Positions 38,119 through 46,669 of a stretch of 64,000 nt of DNA are shown here, in pieces. The notes beneath the pieces were generated by a model. It was not told the DNA's origin. It was given only the letters and a program-made list of their open reading frames with translations, and ran no database searches. Within the stretch, counting starts at the first letter, position 1. Every line of letters begins with the position of its first letter. The position numbers and the translations under genes were made by a program. Origin of the DNA: Acinetobacter brisouii CIP 110357 (lineage in GTDB: Bacteria > Pseudomonadota > Gammaproteobacteria > Pseudomonadales > Moraxellaceae); NCBI RefSeq assembly GCF_000488275.1, contig NZ_KI530762.1, forward strand, positions 701,536-765,535, in the 5' to 3' direction.

Positions 38119-39009
38119 ATGTTGATTTTATCCCGAACGCGTCACAGCCTATTGCGTACCATCAGCCAGACTAAACAAAAGCTGGCTGATTTTCGTTTCT
38201 ATGATTTGGCAAGTCAAACCTTGAATCGCTGTACATCACGCCGCAGTTTTGAGTTACAACACAACTTGGCGTATGGCTTAAAGGCACGGCAGCGCCTAGA
38301 TCTGTATCGTGCCCGACAACCACGCTTAAGTCGACCACTGTTGGTTTTTGTGCATGGCGGTTCTTGGGCACATGGCAATAAAGCCGATTATGTGTTTTTG
38401 GCTGAAAGTTTTACTCGGGAAGGCTTTGATGTTGCGATCATCAATTATCATCTTGCGCCACAGCATATTTTCCCGAGCTATATTGATGATTTAGTTTTGG
38501 CACTCAATTATCTACATCAACAACAGGCCCAGTTTCAGATCTCAACTGAAAATCTGGTATTGATGGGGCATTCAGCAGGCAGTTTTAACGTGATGTCTGC
38601 ACTGTATCACCCACAAAGTTATGATCTAGCTTGTCGAGAAGGGATTAAGGCTGTTGTAGGCGTGGCAGGTCCTTATCATTTTGATTACAAAGGCGATCAG
38701 TATGCAGAGCCTGCATTTGATATTCATGTGCCTTATCAAGAAGTCATGCCGTATTATTTTGTAGAATCCAATCAGGTTCGGCATATTTTGCTGCTTGCCG
38801 CAGCAGATAACCTAGTCGGTGATTACAACACTTTTGACATGCATCGCCGTTTAACTGAGGTGGGTAATCATAGTGAAATCTTCACGATTCCACGAACAGG
38901 GCATATTAGTATTATTGCAACGGTGTCGAGCTGGTTTAGCCGCTACTTTAAAACCAAACAGGTAATCTTGGAGCAGCTCAACCAGATTTTTCCACCACAT
39001 TCAGACTAA
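38119..39009 (+). CDS. Alpha/beta hydrolase (BD-FAE/carboxylesterase type)
   Basis: A 296-residue esterase-like protein. HGGSWAHGNK near residues 75-84 provides the oxyanion hole, GHSAG near 153 the nucleophile Ser, and a late GHIS the probable catalytic His. No signal peptide is seen. It begins 9 bp after the DolP-like gene and its stop overlaps the convergent nudC end by 4 bp. Substrate unknown. Confidence 0.82.
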   Translation: MLILSRTRHSLLRTISQTKQKLADFRFYDLASQTLNRCTSRRSFELQHNLAYGLKARQRLDLYRARQPRLSRPLLVFVHGGSWAHGNKADYVFLAESFTREGFDVAIINYHLAPQHIFPSYIDDLVLALNYLHQQQAQFQISTENLVLMGHSAGSFNVMSALYHPQSYDLACREGIKAVVGVAGPYHFDYKGDQYAEPAFDIHVPYQEVMPYYFVESNQVRHILLLAAADNLVGDYNTFDMHRRLTEVGNHSEIFTIPRTGHISIIATVSSWFSRYFKTKQVILEQLNQIFPPHSD

Positions 39010-39752
39010 AGCGTTTGTCCTTGGGTAATATGCATAATCATGCGATAAGCAATACTACCTTCATGTGGAATTTCAGGAAGTTGCTCAAAATGGAAAAATT
39101 GAGCATCCTGAATTTCCTCTTCCTGTAACTGGATATCACCACTTTCGTATTCAGCATGAAACGCCAGCATCAGGTTACTTGGAAATGGCCAAGGCTGGCT
39201 CGACAAGTAACGTACATTTTTGACTTTAACGCCGACTTCTTCGAGCGTCTCACGGGCAACAGCCTGTTCAAGTGTTTCACCTACTTCCACAAAGCCTGCA
39301 ATTAAGCCATACATGGTTTTTTGGCGAACTGACTTGGCCAGTAAAAGTTGGTCACGACCTTTAGTAATAATGGTAATGACACAAGGCTGGATACGTGGAT
39401 ACTGATGATAGCCACAGTCTGGGCATACCATGCAGTATTCGGTCGCATGAGCATCAGTTTTTTGCCCACAGTGGCTACAGAAACGGTGGTTTCTGCGCCA
39501 CTCGAGAAGTTGTAAAGCGCGGCTAGCCTGTTCGAATTCTTGTATTGACCATTGGGTAATCAACTGACGAATCGGAACAAGCTGAAAGCCTTCAGGGATG
39601 ACTTCATCTTCTTTTAAGTCTCGGGCAATCACTTGATCTCCCGAGTTAAAAAGTAAATCACTTGCCAATTTCTCAACTTTTGGAAGTTGTAGATTTTGGT
39701 CGACTAACAACTGTTGATTTTGAAAAATATAAGCAATTGATAATTCAGACAT
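39006..39752 (-). CDS. nudC: NAD(+)/NADH diphosphatase (deNADding enzyme)
   Basis: A 248-residue Nudix hydrolase that cleaves NADH and NAD-capped RNA. A four-Cys zinc ribbon (CSHCGQK then CMVCPDCGYHQYPR) lies near residues 92-120. The Nudix box (GFVEVGETLEQAVARETLEE) lies near 155-175, and the NADH-specific signature SQPWPFPS follows. It is encoded directly after fimL, with no gap. Confidence 0.95.
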   Translation of the reverse strand: MSELSIAYIFQNQQLLVDQNLQLPKVEKLASDLLFNSGDQVIARDLKEDEVIPEGFQLVPIRQLITQWSIQEFEQASRALQLLEWRRNHRFCSHCGQKTDAHATEYCMVCPDCGYHQYPRIQPCVITIITKGRDQLLLAKSVRQKTMYGLIAGFVEVGETLEQAVARETLEEVGVKVKNVRYLSSQPWPFPSNLMLAFHAEYESGDIQLQEEEIQDAQFFHFEQLPEIPHEGSIAYRMIMHITQGQTL

Positions 39753-41399
39753 TTATGCTACACTTTTTAATTGTTGGCTACTGTTAAATGCGACATCAAA
39801 CATACGGTACATGATTGGATGATGATGATGAAGCATTTCAAGCAACATATCAGCACTTGCACAAACATCCAATATACGTCTGATTTGTTCTGGTTCGAGC
39901 GCTTTTTCTGCGGCAACTTGCTTTTCAATGAACTCAGCGCAATTTAAGAATGCATAATATAAGTTCTCATAGTGCAACAAGAACAACACAGCACCTGCAA
40001 TTTCTTTAAAATGGCTGCCAAGATTTTCAATTAAGATGCTGTCATATGACTGTGCATAACTTATGATGCTTTGGCTAGATAGATCAACCAGAGCTTTCAG
40101 TTCATGCACGAGCGTTTTGTAGGCATTCTCTAAACGATCAAGTGCGATATTCGGATTATTGACTGGATATTGCAGTAAATTTGAACGGTACTGACGAAGC
40201 AGTAAACCTAAGTCATTCAGTGCAGTCAGTAAGTTATTCATGAGTGTTTGAGTAAACTGCTCATTTTGAAAATCTTGTGCAGAATGTAATTGCTTCAGCG
40301 ATTCGGCAAGCTGCTGGCTGGTGTTAGACAGGTTTAAAACACTTAATGTGCGGCATATGTTTTGCAGTTGCTGCTTGATTTCTGATGTACGTTCGTCATT
40401 AAAATTCGTGTAATTAAACTCGATATCTTTATGTAAAACCGTAATTTCATCGTTGAGCAGGTTACATACAGTTCGTATGGTTTGCTGATCTGGACCAAAT
40501 AACTGTTTTCTGTACAAATACAGCTCGGAATCAGACAAGATTTTATCGCTGATCTTGAGCTGTTGACGTAAATAGTCCGAGTGCTGGTTGTCTTGAGTAA
40601 TACACAAAGTCAGAATATCTGATACATCTTCAACAGAAGCGCTAAAACCGAGTGGTTGCTTTAAAAATTGGGCAATTTGAGTTTCAAGGTTGATCAGGAT
40701 GCGTAAACGCGGTTCGGTCAAAAGCGTATCATTCAAATGAGCCAGTACAATCCGCACTAAATTCCAGTACTGTTCACTTTGAGTTTGCTGAGCAATCCCC
40801 GAAATATACTGGCCGACCAGTTTAAAGCCTTCAAAATCTAACTTTTGCGTTTTTCTAGTGAGCAACTTTAACAAGCAGTTTTTGTATAAGCGGTGAATAT
40901 GTTCGCTTTTTTCAAGAGCAGCTTGCACTGGAAGATCAAGCTCAGGAGCCACACCACCAAGTTGCTGTTCAATCTGATAACCTTCACGAGTGAGTGGTTT
41001 GTTCAGTGAAAGTTCAAGCTGGTTAAGGCTTTGCAATAAAAACTGCGGAATGGTGAGCTGTTTGACACAACTAAATTCGATATAGCATTTTAAAGTGGTG
41101 ACCCCTTCACTTAAATGCTGAATATCGCTAGTTATAATTTGCTGTGGGTTCCTCATGATCTTGCGCATAAGCTCAGCGCTATATTGAGCAATTTTGGCAA
41201 TGTCGGGAAGGTCAATTAACAATAAGATTTGAGAACATTGCTCAAGTTGAAGAAGTGCATCATCAATCCCAAAAGGAAGTTGCTGCTCTTCAACTAATGT
41301 TGCGACCGCAGACTCAACCAGTTTAATTGAATTGTCGACCTCATTTTTTATAATTAATAACGCAGTTGGATCAAAATGAATTGAGGTTTGGTAAGACAT
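39753..41399 (-). CDS. fimL: FimL-like protein (ChpA N-terminal/Hpt-like, pilus signalling)
   Basis: A 548-residue helical soluble protein. Its N-terminus (VDNSIKLVESAVATLVEE, then LEQCSQILLLIDLPDIAKIAQYSAELM) resembles the Hpt-type start of ChpA/PilL. It lacks a kinase core and the phospho-His context, as in Pseudomonas FimL, a scaffold linking type IV pilus chemosensing to cAMP. Length (about 550) and location beside nudC and near rnhA/dnaQ agree with pseudomonad gene order. By-eye family call, supported by synteny. Confidence 0.7.
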   Translation of the reverse strand: MSYQTSIHFDPTALLIIKNEVDNSIKLVESAVATLVEEQQLPFGIDDALLQLEQCSQILLLIDLPDIAKIAQYSAELMRKIMRNPQQIITSDIQHLSEGVTTLKCYIEFSCVKQLTIPQFLLQSLNQLELSLNKPLTREGYQIEQQLGGVAPELDLPVQAALEKSEHIHRLYKNCLLKLLTRKTQKLDFEGFKLVGQYISGIAQQTQSEQYWNLVRIVLAHLNDTLLTEPRLRILINLETQIAQFLKQPLGFSASVEDVSDILTLCITQDNQHSDYLRQQLKISDKILSDSELYLYRKQLFGPDQQTIRTVCNLLNDEITVLHKDIEFNYTNFNDERTSEIKQQLQNICRTLSVLNLSNTSQQLAESLKQLHSAQDFQNEQFTQTLMNNLLTALNDLGLLLRQYRSNLLQYPVNNPNIALDRLENAYKTLVHELKALVDLSSQSIISYAQSYDSILIENLGSHFKEIAGAVLFLLHYENLYYAFLNCAEFIEKQVAAEKALEPEQIRRILDVCASADMLLEMLHHHHPIMYRMFDVAFNSSQQLKSVA

Positions 41400-41526
41400 A
41401 AATCTGCACCTGTCCTTTAATTATGCTGTGTCTTGTCGCAGTGAGAGTTAAGCCACTGATGCTATTTACAATAATATAACTGAAAACAGTGGCGGTGAAA
41501 GAGCTTACCTTCATGAAAACTGTATT

Positions 41527-42891
41527 TTATTTCGCAAATAAGCAAGGTTCCCCATGTTTCTCCTGATATTGCTGAACCCAGTTTTCATGAGCCTGATTTT
41601 CTTCCTCGGAAGGTGAAATCACAGGCAGGGTAACATTAAGTTGTACTCGGCGAATAGAGGTATCTGTTTGTTGGTCACTATGTGATAGGGCATCCATATC
41701 AAAAGACACCTGTCCACCCGTCATTGCAAGGTAAACGTCAGACAGAATTTCTGCATCGAGTAACGCGCCGTGGAAGGTACGGTCGCGTGCTGGAATTTCA
41801 TAACGTCTGACCAGCGCGTCGAGAGAGTTTTTCTGTCCAGGATGTTTGCTTTTGGCTAAAGCAAGGGTATCGACCACCCCACATACTTCAGATAATGCGG
41901 GCAACCCGACACGTTGAAACTCCATGTTAAGAAAGTTCATATCGAAGTTGGCATTGTGGGCAATAATTTCAGCCCCCTGAAGATATTCAAATAGAGTATG
42001 GGCAATTTCGGCATATTTGGGCTTATCAACCAAAAACTCATCGGTAATCCCGTGGACTTGTACTGAGTCACCTACAGGTTTTTCAGGGTTGATATAAATG
42101 TGAATCGAGCTGCCAGTGAGTTTGCGGTTGATCATTTCAATCGCACCCACTTCAATAATCCGGTCACCATCCTGATAGTAAAAACCAGTCGTTTCGGTAT
42201 CGAGAATTAGCTGGCGTGGCCCGTGCTGTTCGAGTGTTGCCGTGGTGATATGAATATGTGGATGCAGGTTGGTATCTTTTGCTGTATCTGCTGTATCTGC
42301 TGTATCTGCTGTATCGATTTGTAATTCTACGGAGCTAGCTTGCAACTGTTCAGAAAGTATTTCATCTTCTTCAGCCAGTTCATCCTCAATAAAGTCTAAG
42401 CCAAAGGGGTCGCTAAGCAGCCAATCAGTTTCAGACTTTTTTTTATCTTGAGCGGGTTGTTTGAGTAGGGCTAGGGTCTGGTCAGCACCGAGGTTGGCAA
42501 GCTGATCGGCTTTTTCATTACCTGCGTGCCCTGCGTGCCCTTTAATCCAGTTCCATTCAATGTCACGCCCCTGACAAACTGCATCGAGCTGTTGCCATAA
42601 GTCTGGGTTTTTAACATCTTTCCAGTTTTTCTTTTTCCATCCATGAATCCATTCGGTAATGCCTTGTTTGACATATTTTGAATCTGTCCAAATAATCAGT
42701 TTGGCATCTGCTGCGCAAAATTTAATGCCTTCAATGGCAGCAGTGAGCTCCATGCGATTATTGGTTGTTTCGGCTTCGCCCCCACAAAGCTCATGTTGTA
42801 TGTCATCAATTAAAATATATGCGCCCCAACCACCTAAACCGGGATTGCCACGGCAAGCGCCGTCTACGTAAAGCGTGATTGTCTGTGACAT
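41527..42891 (-). CDS. RNase HI - DNA polymerase III epsilon (DnaQ) fusion
   Basis: A single 454-codon frame joins two replication nucleases. Residues 1-140 are RNase HI, with the catalytic acids in place (Asp10, Glu48, Asp70, Asp about 129 in the KADQLA block). Residues about 225-400 are the DnaQ proofreading exonuclease (LILDTETTGF with Asp231/Glu233, HNANFDMNFL, and a late HGALLDAEIL block). An acidic linker of about 80 residues contains an Asp-Thr-Ala repeat. The rnhA and dnaQ genes are separate neighbours in many gammaproteobacteria. The start overlaps no other gene and is divergent from the transglycosylase gene. Confidence 0.9.
   Translation of the reverse strand: MSQTITLYVDGACRGNPGLGGWGAYILIDDIQHELCGGEAETTNNRMELTAAIEGIKFCAADAKLIIWTDSKYVKQGITEWIHGWKKKNWKDVKNPDLWQQLDAVCQGRDIEWNWIKGHAGHAGNEKADQLANLGADQTLALLKQPAQDKKKSETDWLLSDPFGLDFIEDELAEEDEILSEQLQASSVELQIDTADTADTADTAKDTNLHPHIHITTATLEQHGPRQLILDTETTGFYYQDGDRIIEVGAIEMINRKLTGSSIHIYINPEKPVGDSVQVHGITDEFLVDKPKYAEIAHTLFEYLQGAEIIAHNANFDMNFLNMEFQRVGLPALSEVCGVVDTLALAKSKHPGQKNSLDALVRRYEIPARDRTFHGALLDAEILSDVYLAMTGGQVSFDMDALSHSDQQTDTSIRRVQLNVTLPVISPSEEENQAHENWVQQYQEKHGEPCLFAK
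42281..42316 (-). repeat. Four tandem 9-bp repeats in the RNase HI-DnaQ linker
   Basis: The unit GCTGTATCT (plus strand) occurs four times in a row, the last ending in G. It encodes repeated Asp-Thr-Ala in the interdomain linker. The unit is a multiple of three, so slippage would change linker length without breaking the frame. Confidence 0.9.
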
Positions 42892-43095
42892 GATACAAAA
42901 CCCAAACTCAATAAATTACAAAACTGCATTATTCTAACGCGCAAAATAGCGGGATTCAGTAACTGCTGAACATTTTTTAATTTCTTGTAACATTTATATG
43001 AATATCTGCGTAGCATAGGCCTTGTGCGATCGACATGCTTAAATACAATGGCTATGTGAATATTGCAAGTCTCACGATTTTGTTTGGAATCATTT

Positions 43096-46000
43096 ATGTT
43101 TAAAACTACCACAACATTGTGGCAACTTTCTGCACCGCAATTTTTTAAAATTTCTTTTTTAAGCTCAACTGTCGCCGCTATTGTTTTAAGCACAGGCTGT
43201 AGCTCTACAACAACGACAAAGCAACCAAGCAAATCCAAACAAGTCGGTGCTGATTATCTAGATTCAGATTCACTTGATTCATTAGAGGACTTATTGTCCG
43301 CAACCGATATGAGTGCTGTAGAAGGTGATCGCTTACAAATTTTAAAACATGGCGATGTCTGGAAGCGAATGACGGTTGGTTTCAAAATGGATGAAACCCA
43401 TTGGGATCCGCGTATTGAAGCACAGCGTAACTGGTTTGTATCGCGCCAGCCATATTTGGATCGGATGAGTGCGCGTGCCAGCCGTTACTTATATCATACT
43501 GTCAAAGAAGCCGAGCGCCGTGGTATGCCGACTGAGCTGGCATTATTACCTGTGATTGAAAGTTCTTATGACCCTGCTGCAACCAGTTCTGCATCGGCAG
43601 CAGGTTTATGGCAGTTTATTCCAAGTACTGGGCGTATTTATGGTTTACAGCAAGGCGGAACGTATGATGCTCGTCGCGATGTAGTTGAGTCGACCCGTGC
43701 AGCTTATGAGTTTTTAGGCAGTTTATATAACCAGTTTGGTTCTTGGGAACTGGCTTTGGCAGCCTATAACGCAGGCCCTGGACGAATTCAGCAAGCGATT
43801 AACCGTAATCAGGCACTCGGTTTGCCAACGGATTACTGGTCGTTGAAATTGCCACAGGAAACCATGAACTATGTGCCACGGTTTCTGGCAGTTGCTCAGA
43901 TTGTAAAAAACCCAAGAGAATATGGGGTAACTTTACCACCTATTGCGAACCGTCCGCACTTTCGTGAAGTCAAAGTTACTCCTGGCGTGTCATTAAATGA
44001 TGTTGCTGCAACAGTGGGTTTAAGCCGTACCGAATTGTATGCACTTAACCCAGGTTATCGTGGAGATGCTGTTGACCCAGTAAGCCCAGGACGGATTTTG
44101 ATCCCGTCGGATATTAGCCCTGTGGTGGATAAACGCCTGTTGGCATTAAAACCAAGTTCAGGCGGGTTTTGGGCAAGTAACAACACGGTCACGCGCCCAG
44201 CAGATCAGGTGCTTAGACCAACGCATACAGCACCTCCTGAAATTAAAACAAACAATATAGCTGCTGTGGTAACCAACCAGCCGAGCAGTAATGCTGCTGT
44301 GAGTGTGACAAACCGTACTCCAGCAACAGTTAAAAACGTCACCAGTATTCCGCAGACGACAGCCAGTAAAACCAGTCGAATCACCACGCCACGAGATGCT
44401 GATGCTCTAGCTGCATTTGCAAATAATGCCGACGTTCCAAGTGCGCCGCGTATTCCTGTTGCGGTGACGACAGCAAGCAATGTTAAAAATCCAATCTCAA
44501 TTGAACCGCCGATTTCGGATCAGGAAAAAACACAGATCCAGACCGAAATTAAGCAGCAAGATGATAAAGCGCAAACACTCGCAAAAGTGCTGCAACCGCA
44601 AGCTTCAACCACTGAAAAACAGCAGGTGGTCGATGAAATTAAAGCGATTGCGCCAGCAGGTACAGAAATTGTTGACCCGTATGATGGCAAGATCAAGTTA
44701 ACCGCAATTCAGACCAGCTTGTCTGTCGCAGAAAAACAGGGTAAAGAAGTCAGTAAAAGTTTTGCCTATCCGAAAGAACTGGCAGAGTCAGTTTCTCCTG
44801 ATTCAGACGAAGCCAAACGTAATCAGGGTAAGAATGTTGTAAAAACCGATACTGATGTAGTTGTGGTCGCGCCGAAAGGTAACAAAAGTAATTATAGAGT
44901 TGTTGCTGGCGACACTTTAGCGATTATCGCCATGAAAAATGGTGTGTCTTGGCGTGATATTGCCAAATGGAACCAGATTGATCCAAATGCACCGTTATTT
45001 GTTGGTACAGTTTTGTATTTATATGATGCCAAACCACAACAGCCAAGTACGACAAACAGTGGCAAGACAGCCCATCCAAATAGCTATACGGTAAAACCAA
45101 ATGACAGTTTGACTGGAATTGCAGAGCAGTTCGGTCTGAGCCTGAAAGATTTGGCTGAATGGAATAACTTGTCCGTGACCAGTAATGTCATGGTTGGGCA
45201 AAAGCTGATCCTGAAACAGCCAAGTGATAAATCAGCAGATTCTTCAACGGTTGTAGCGCGCAATAAAAACAAGACTGCCAAAATTAAAACCAAGGTTTAT
45301 AGTGTCAAGCATGGCGAATACTTAAAAGTCATTGCAGACCGATATGCCTTATCTGTACAAGAGTTAGCAGATCTAACTCCTGGATTGAGCGTTGGTAGCA
45401 ATTTGTTGGTCGGGCAAAAAATTAATGTACCGCTACATACAGTCAATCATAATGATGCTGAGCAGGTAGCGACACAAGACACTAGTACAAGTAAAACCAT
45501 TAAAACCGATACGTATAAGGTTCAAAGTGGTGAGTCACTGGGAATTATTGCCACTAAGGCGAATATGTCAGTGGCTGATCTGGCAAAACTCAACGACCTT
45601 AAACTAGGCGCTCCAATTTTTGTGGGGCAAGCATTGAAAGTCCCTGCAGGTTCATTCAAGGCAAATACAGGAACATCGAGCCAAGCGAGTAAAACACCTG
45701 AATATCATATTGTGAAACGTGGTGAATCCATTGCTTCAATTTCAGATAAATATGATATTGCTCAGGAGATGCTGGTTGAGTTCAACCATTTGGGTAAATC
45801 TCCAAATATTCATCCTGGTCAGCGTTTGAAACTGATTGGTGAGATGCCTAAAGTCGTTGAGAATGATAGCGCGGATACACCCGATACTTACACGGTTAAA
45901 CGTGGTGAATCATTGGTAGGTATTGCCAAACTATATCATCTGCAAGTGAGCTATTTGGCACAGATCAATAACCTTTCTACGTCTAGTAAAGTACATGCAG

Positions 46001-46578
46001 GGCAACAGTTGAGACTGACTGAAGCATTGCCGAAGAAGTCAGAGAATAATAACGTCAGCCTGCCAGACAGTTATACAGTGAAAAGAGGAGATACTTTAGC
46101 CAGTATCGCGAAGAAATTTCATTTGCAAACCAGCTATTTGGCTGAGTTAAATGACTTGTCGAGCACAAGTAAGGTACAGGCAGGGCAACAGCTTCAGCTT
46201 ACTGGAGAGACGGTGAAAAAAGCCAGCGTTAAGTCGTCGACTACCGTGACTGCCAAGGCAAAATCCAGTAATACTGCCAATACAGAAAGTTATGCAGTGA
46301 AGTCGGGTGAATCCCTCAATGCGATTGCCAGTCGTTATGGATTAACTGCGAAAGAGCTTGCAGATATTAATGACATGAATGCCAAAGCGGGCTTACGCCG
46401 TGGACAAACAATTTTGATTCCAAAGCAAACGATGACTTATAAAGTCAAGTCAGGAGATTCACTGATTCGTATTGCCAATAAATACAATATGGATGTCAAA
46501 GAACTGGCGCAAATGAATGATCTGGAACCAAATGCTCAATTGCGTCTAGGAAGTACGCTGAAAGTGCCAAATTCTTAA
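43096..46578 (+). CDS. MltD-like lytic transglycosylase lipoprotein with nine LysM repeats
   Basis: An 1160-residue cell-wall enzyme. A long lipoprotein signal ends LSTGC (Cys near residue 34). The SLT domain (about 115-260) has catalytic Glu155 in PVIESSYDP followed by SAAGLWQFIPSTGR. A degenerate LysM near 300 precedes a Thr/Pro/Ala-rich linker, then nine LysM units from about residue 600 to the end, each starting Y-x-V-K/A-x-G-(D/E)-(T/S)-L. E. coli MltD has two LysM units and 452 residues. The ATG at 43096 places the lipobox correctly. It is followed by a terminator. Confidence 0.88.
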   Translation: MFKTTTTLWQLSAPQFFKISFLSSTVAAIVLSTGCSSTTTTKQPSKSKQVGADYLDSDSLDSLEDLLSATDMSAVEGDRLQILKHGDVWKRMTVGFKMDETHWDPRIEAQRNWFVSRQPYLDRMSARASRYLYHTVKEAERRGMPTELALLPVIESSYDPAATSSASAAGLWQFIPSTGRIYGLQQGGTYDARRDVVESTRAAYEFLGSLYNQFGSWELALAAYNAGPGRIQQAINRNQALGLPTDYWSLKLPQETMNYVPRFLAVAQIVKNPREYGVTLPPIANRPHFREVKVTPGVSLNDVAATVGLSRTELYALNPGYRGDAVDPVSPGRILIPSDISPVVDKRLLALKPSSGGFWASNNTVTRPADQVLRPTHTAPPEIKTNNIAAVVTNQPSSNAAVSVTNRTPATVKNVTSIPQTTASKTSRITTPRDADALAAFANNADVPSAPRIPVAVTTASNVKNPISIEPPISDQEKTQIQTEIKQQDDKAQTLAKVLQPQASTTEKQQVVDEIKAIAPAGTEIVDPYDGKIKLTAIQTSLSVAEKQGKEVSKSFAYPKELAESVSPDSDEAKRNQGKNVVKTDTDVVVVAPKGNKSNYRVVAGDTLAIIAMKNGVSWRDIAKWNQIDPNAPLFVGTVLYLYDAKPQQPSTTNSGKTAHPNSYTVKPNDSLTGIAEQFGLSLKDLAEWNNLSVTSNVMVGQKLILKQPSDKSADSSTVVARNKNKTAKIKTKVYSVKHGEYLKVIADRYALSVQELADLTPGLSVGSNLLVGQKINVPLHTVNHNDAEQVATQDTSTSKTIKTDTYKVQSGESLGIIATKANMSVADLAKLNDLKLGAPIFVGQALKVPAGSFKANTGTSSQASKTPEYHIVKRGESIASISDKYDIAQEMLVEFNHLGKSPNIHPGQRLKLIGEMPKVVENDSADTPDTYTVKRGESLVGIAKLYHLQVSYLAQINNLSTSSKVHAGQQLRLTEALPKKSENNNVSLPDSYTVKRGDTLASIAKKFHLQTSYLAELNDLSSTSKVQAGQQLQLTGETVKKASVKSSTTVTAKAKSSNTANTESYAVKSGESLNAIASRYGLTAKELADINDMNAKAGLRRGQTILIPKQTMTYKVKSGDSLIRIANKYNMDVKELAQMNDLEPNAQLRLGSTLKVPNS

Positions 46579-46591
46579 GTCAGCGATATAA

Positions 46592-46614
46592 AATCCCTCA
46601 GTTGAGGGATTTTT
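46592..46614 (+). terminator. Terminator after the transglycosylase gene
   Basis: A stem of AATCCCTC with GAGGGATT (46592-46599 / 46604-46611), a 4-nt loop and a T-rich tail, 13 bp past the stop. Confidence 0.85.
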
Positions 46615-46669
46615 GCTATAACAATAACATGCAGTGACTTTACTGCAGATTCATCAAGGTTGAAATTGC

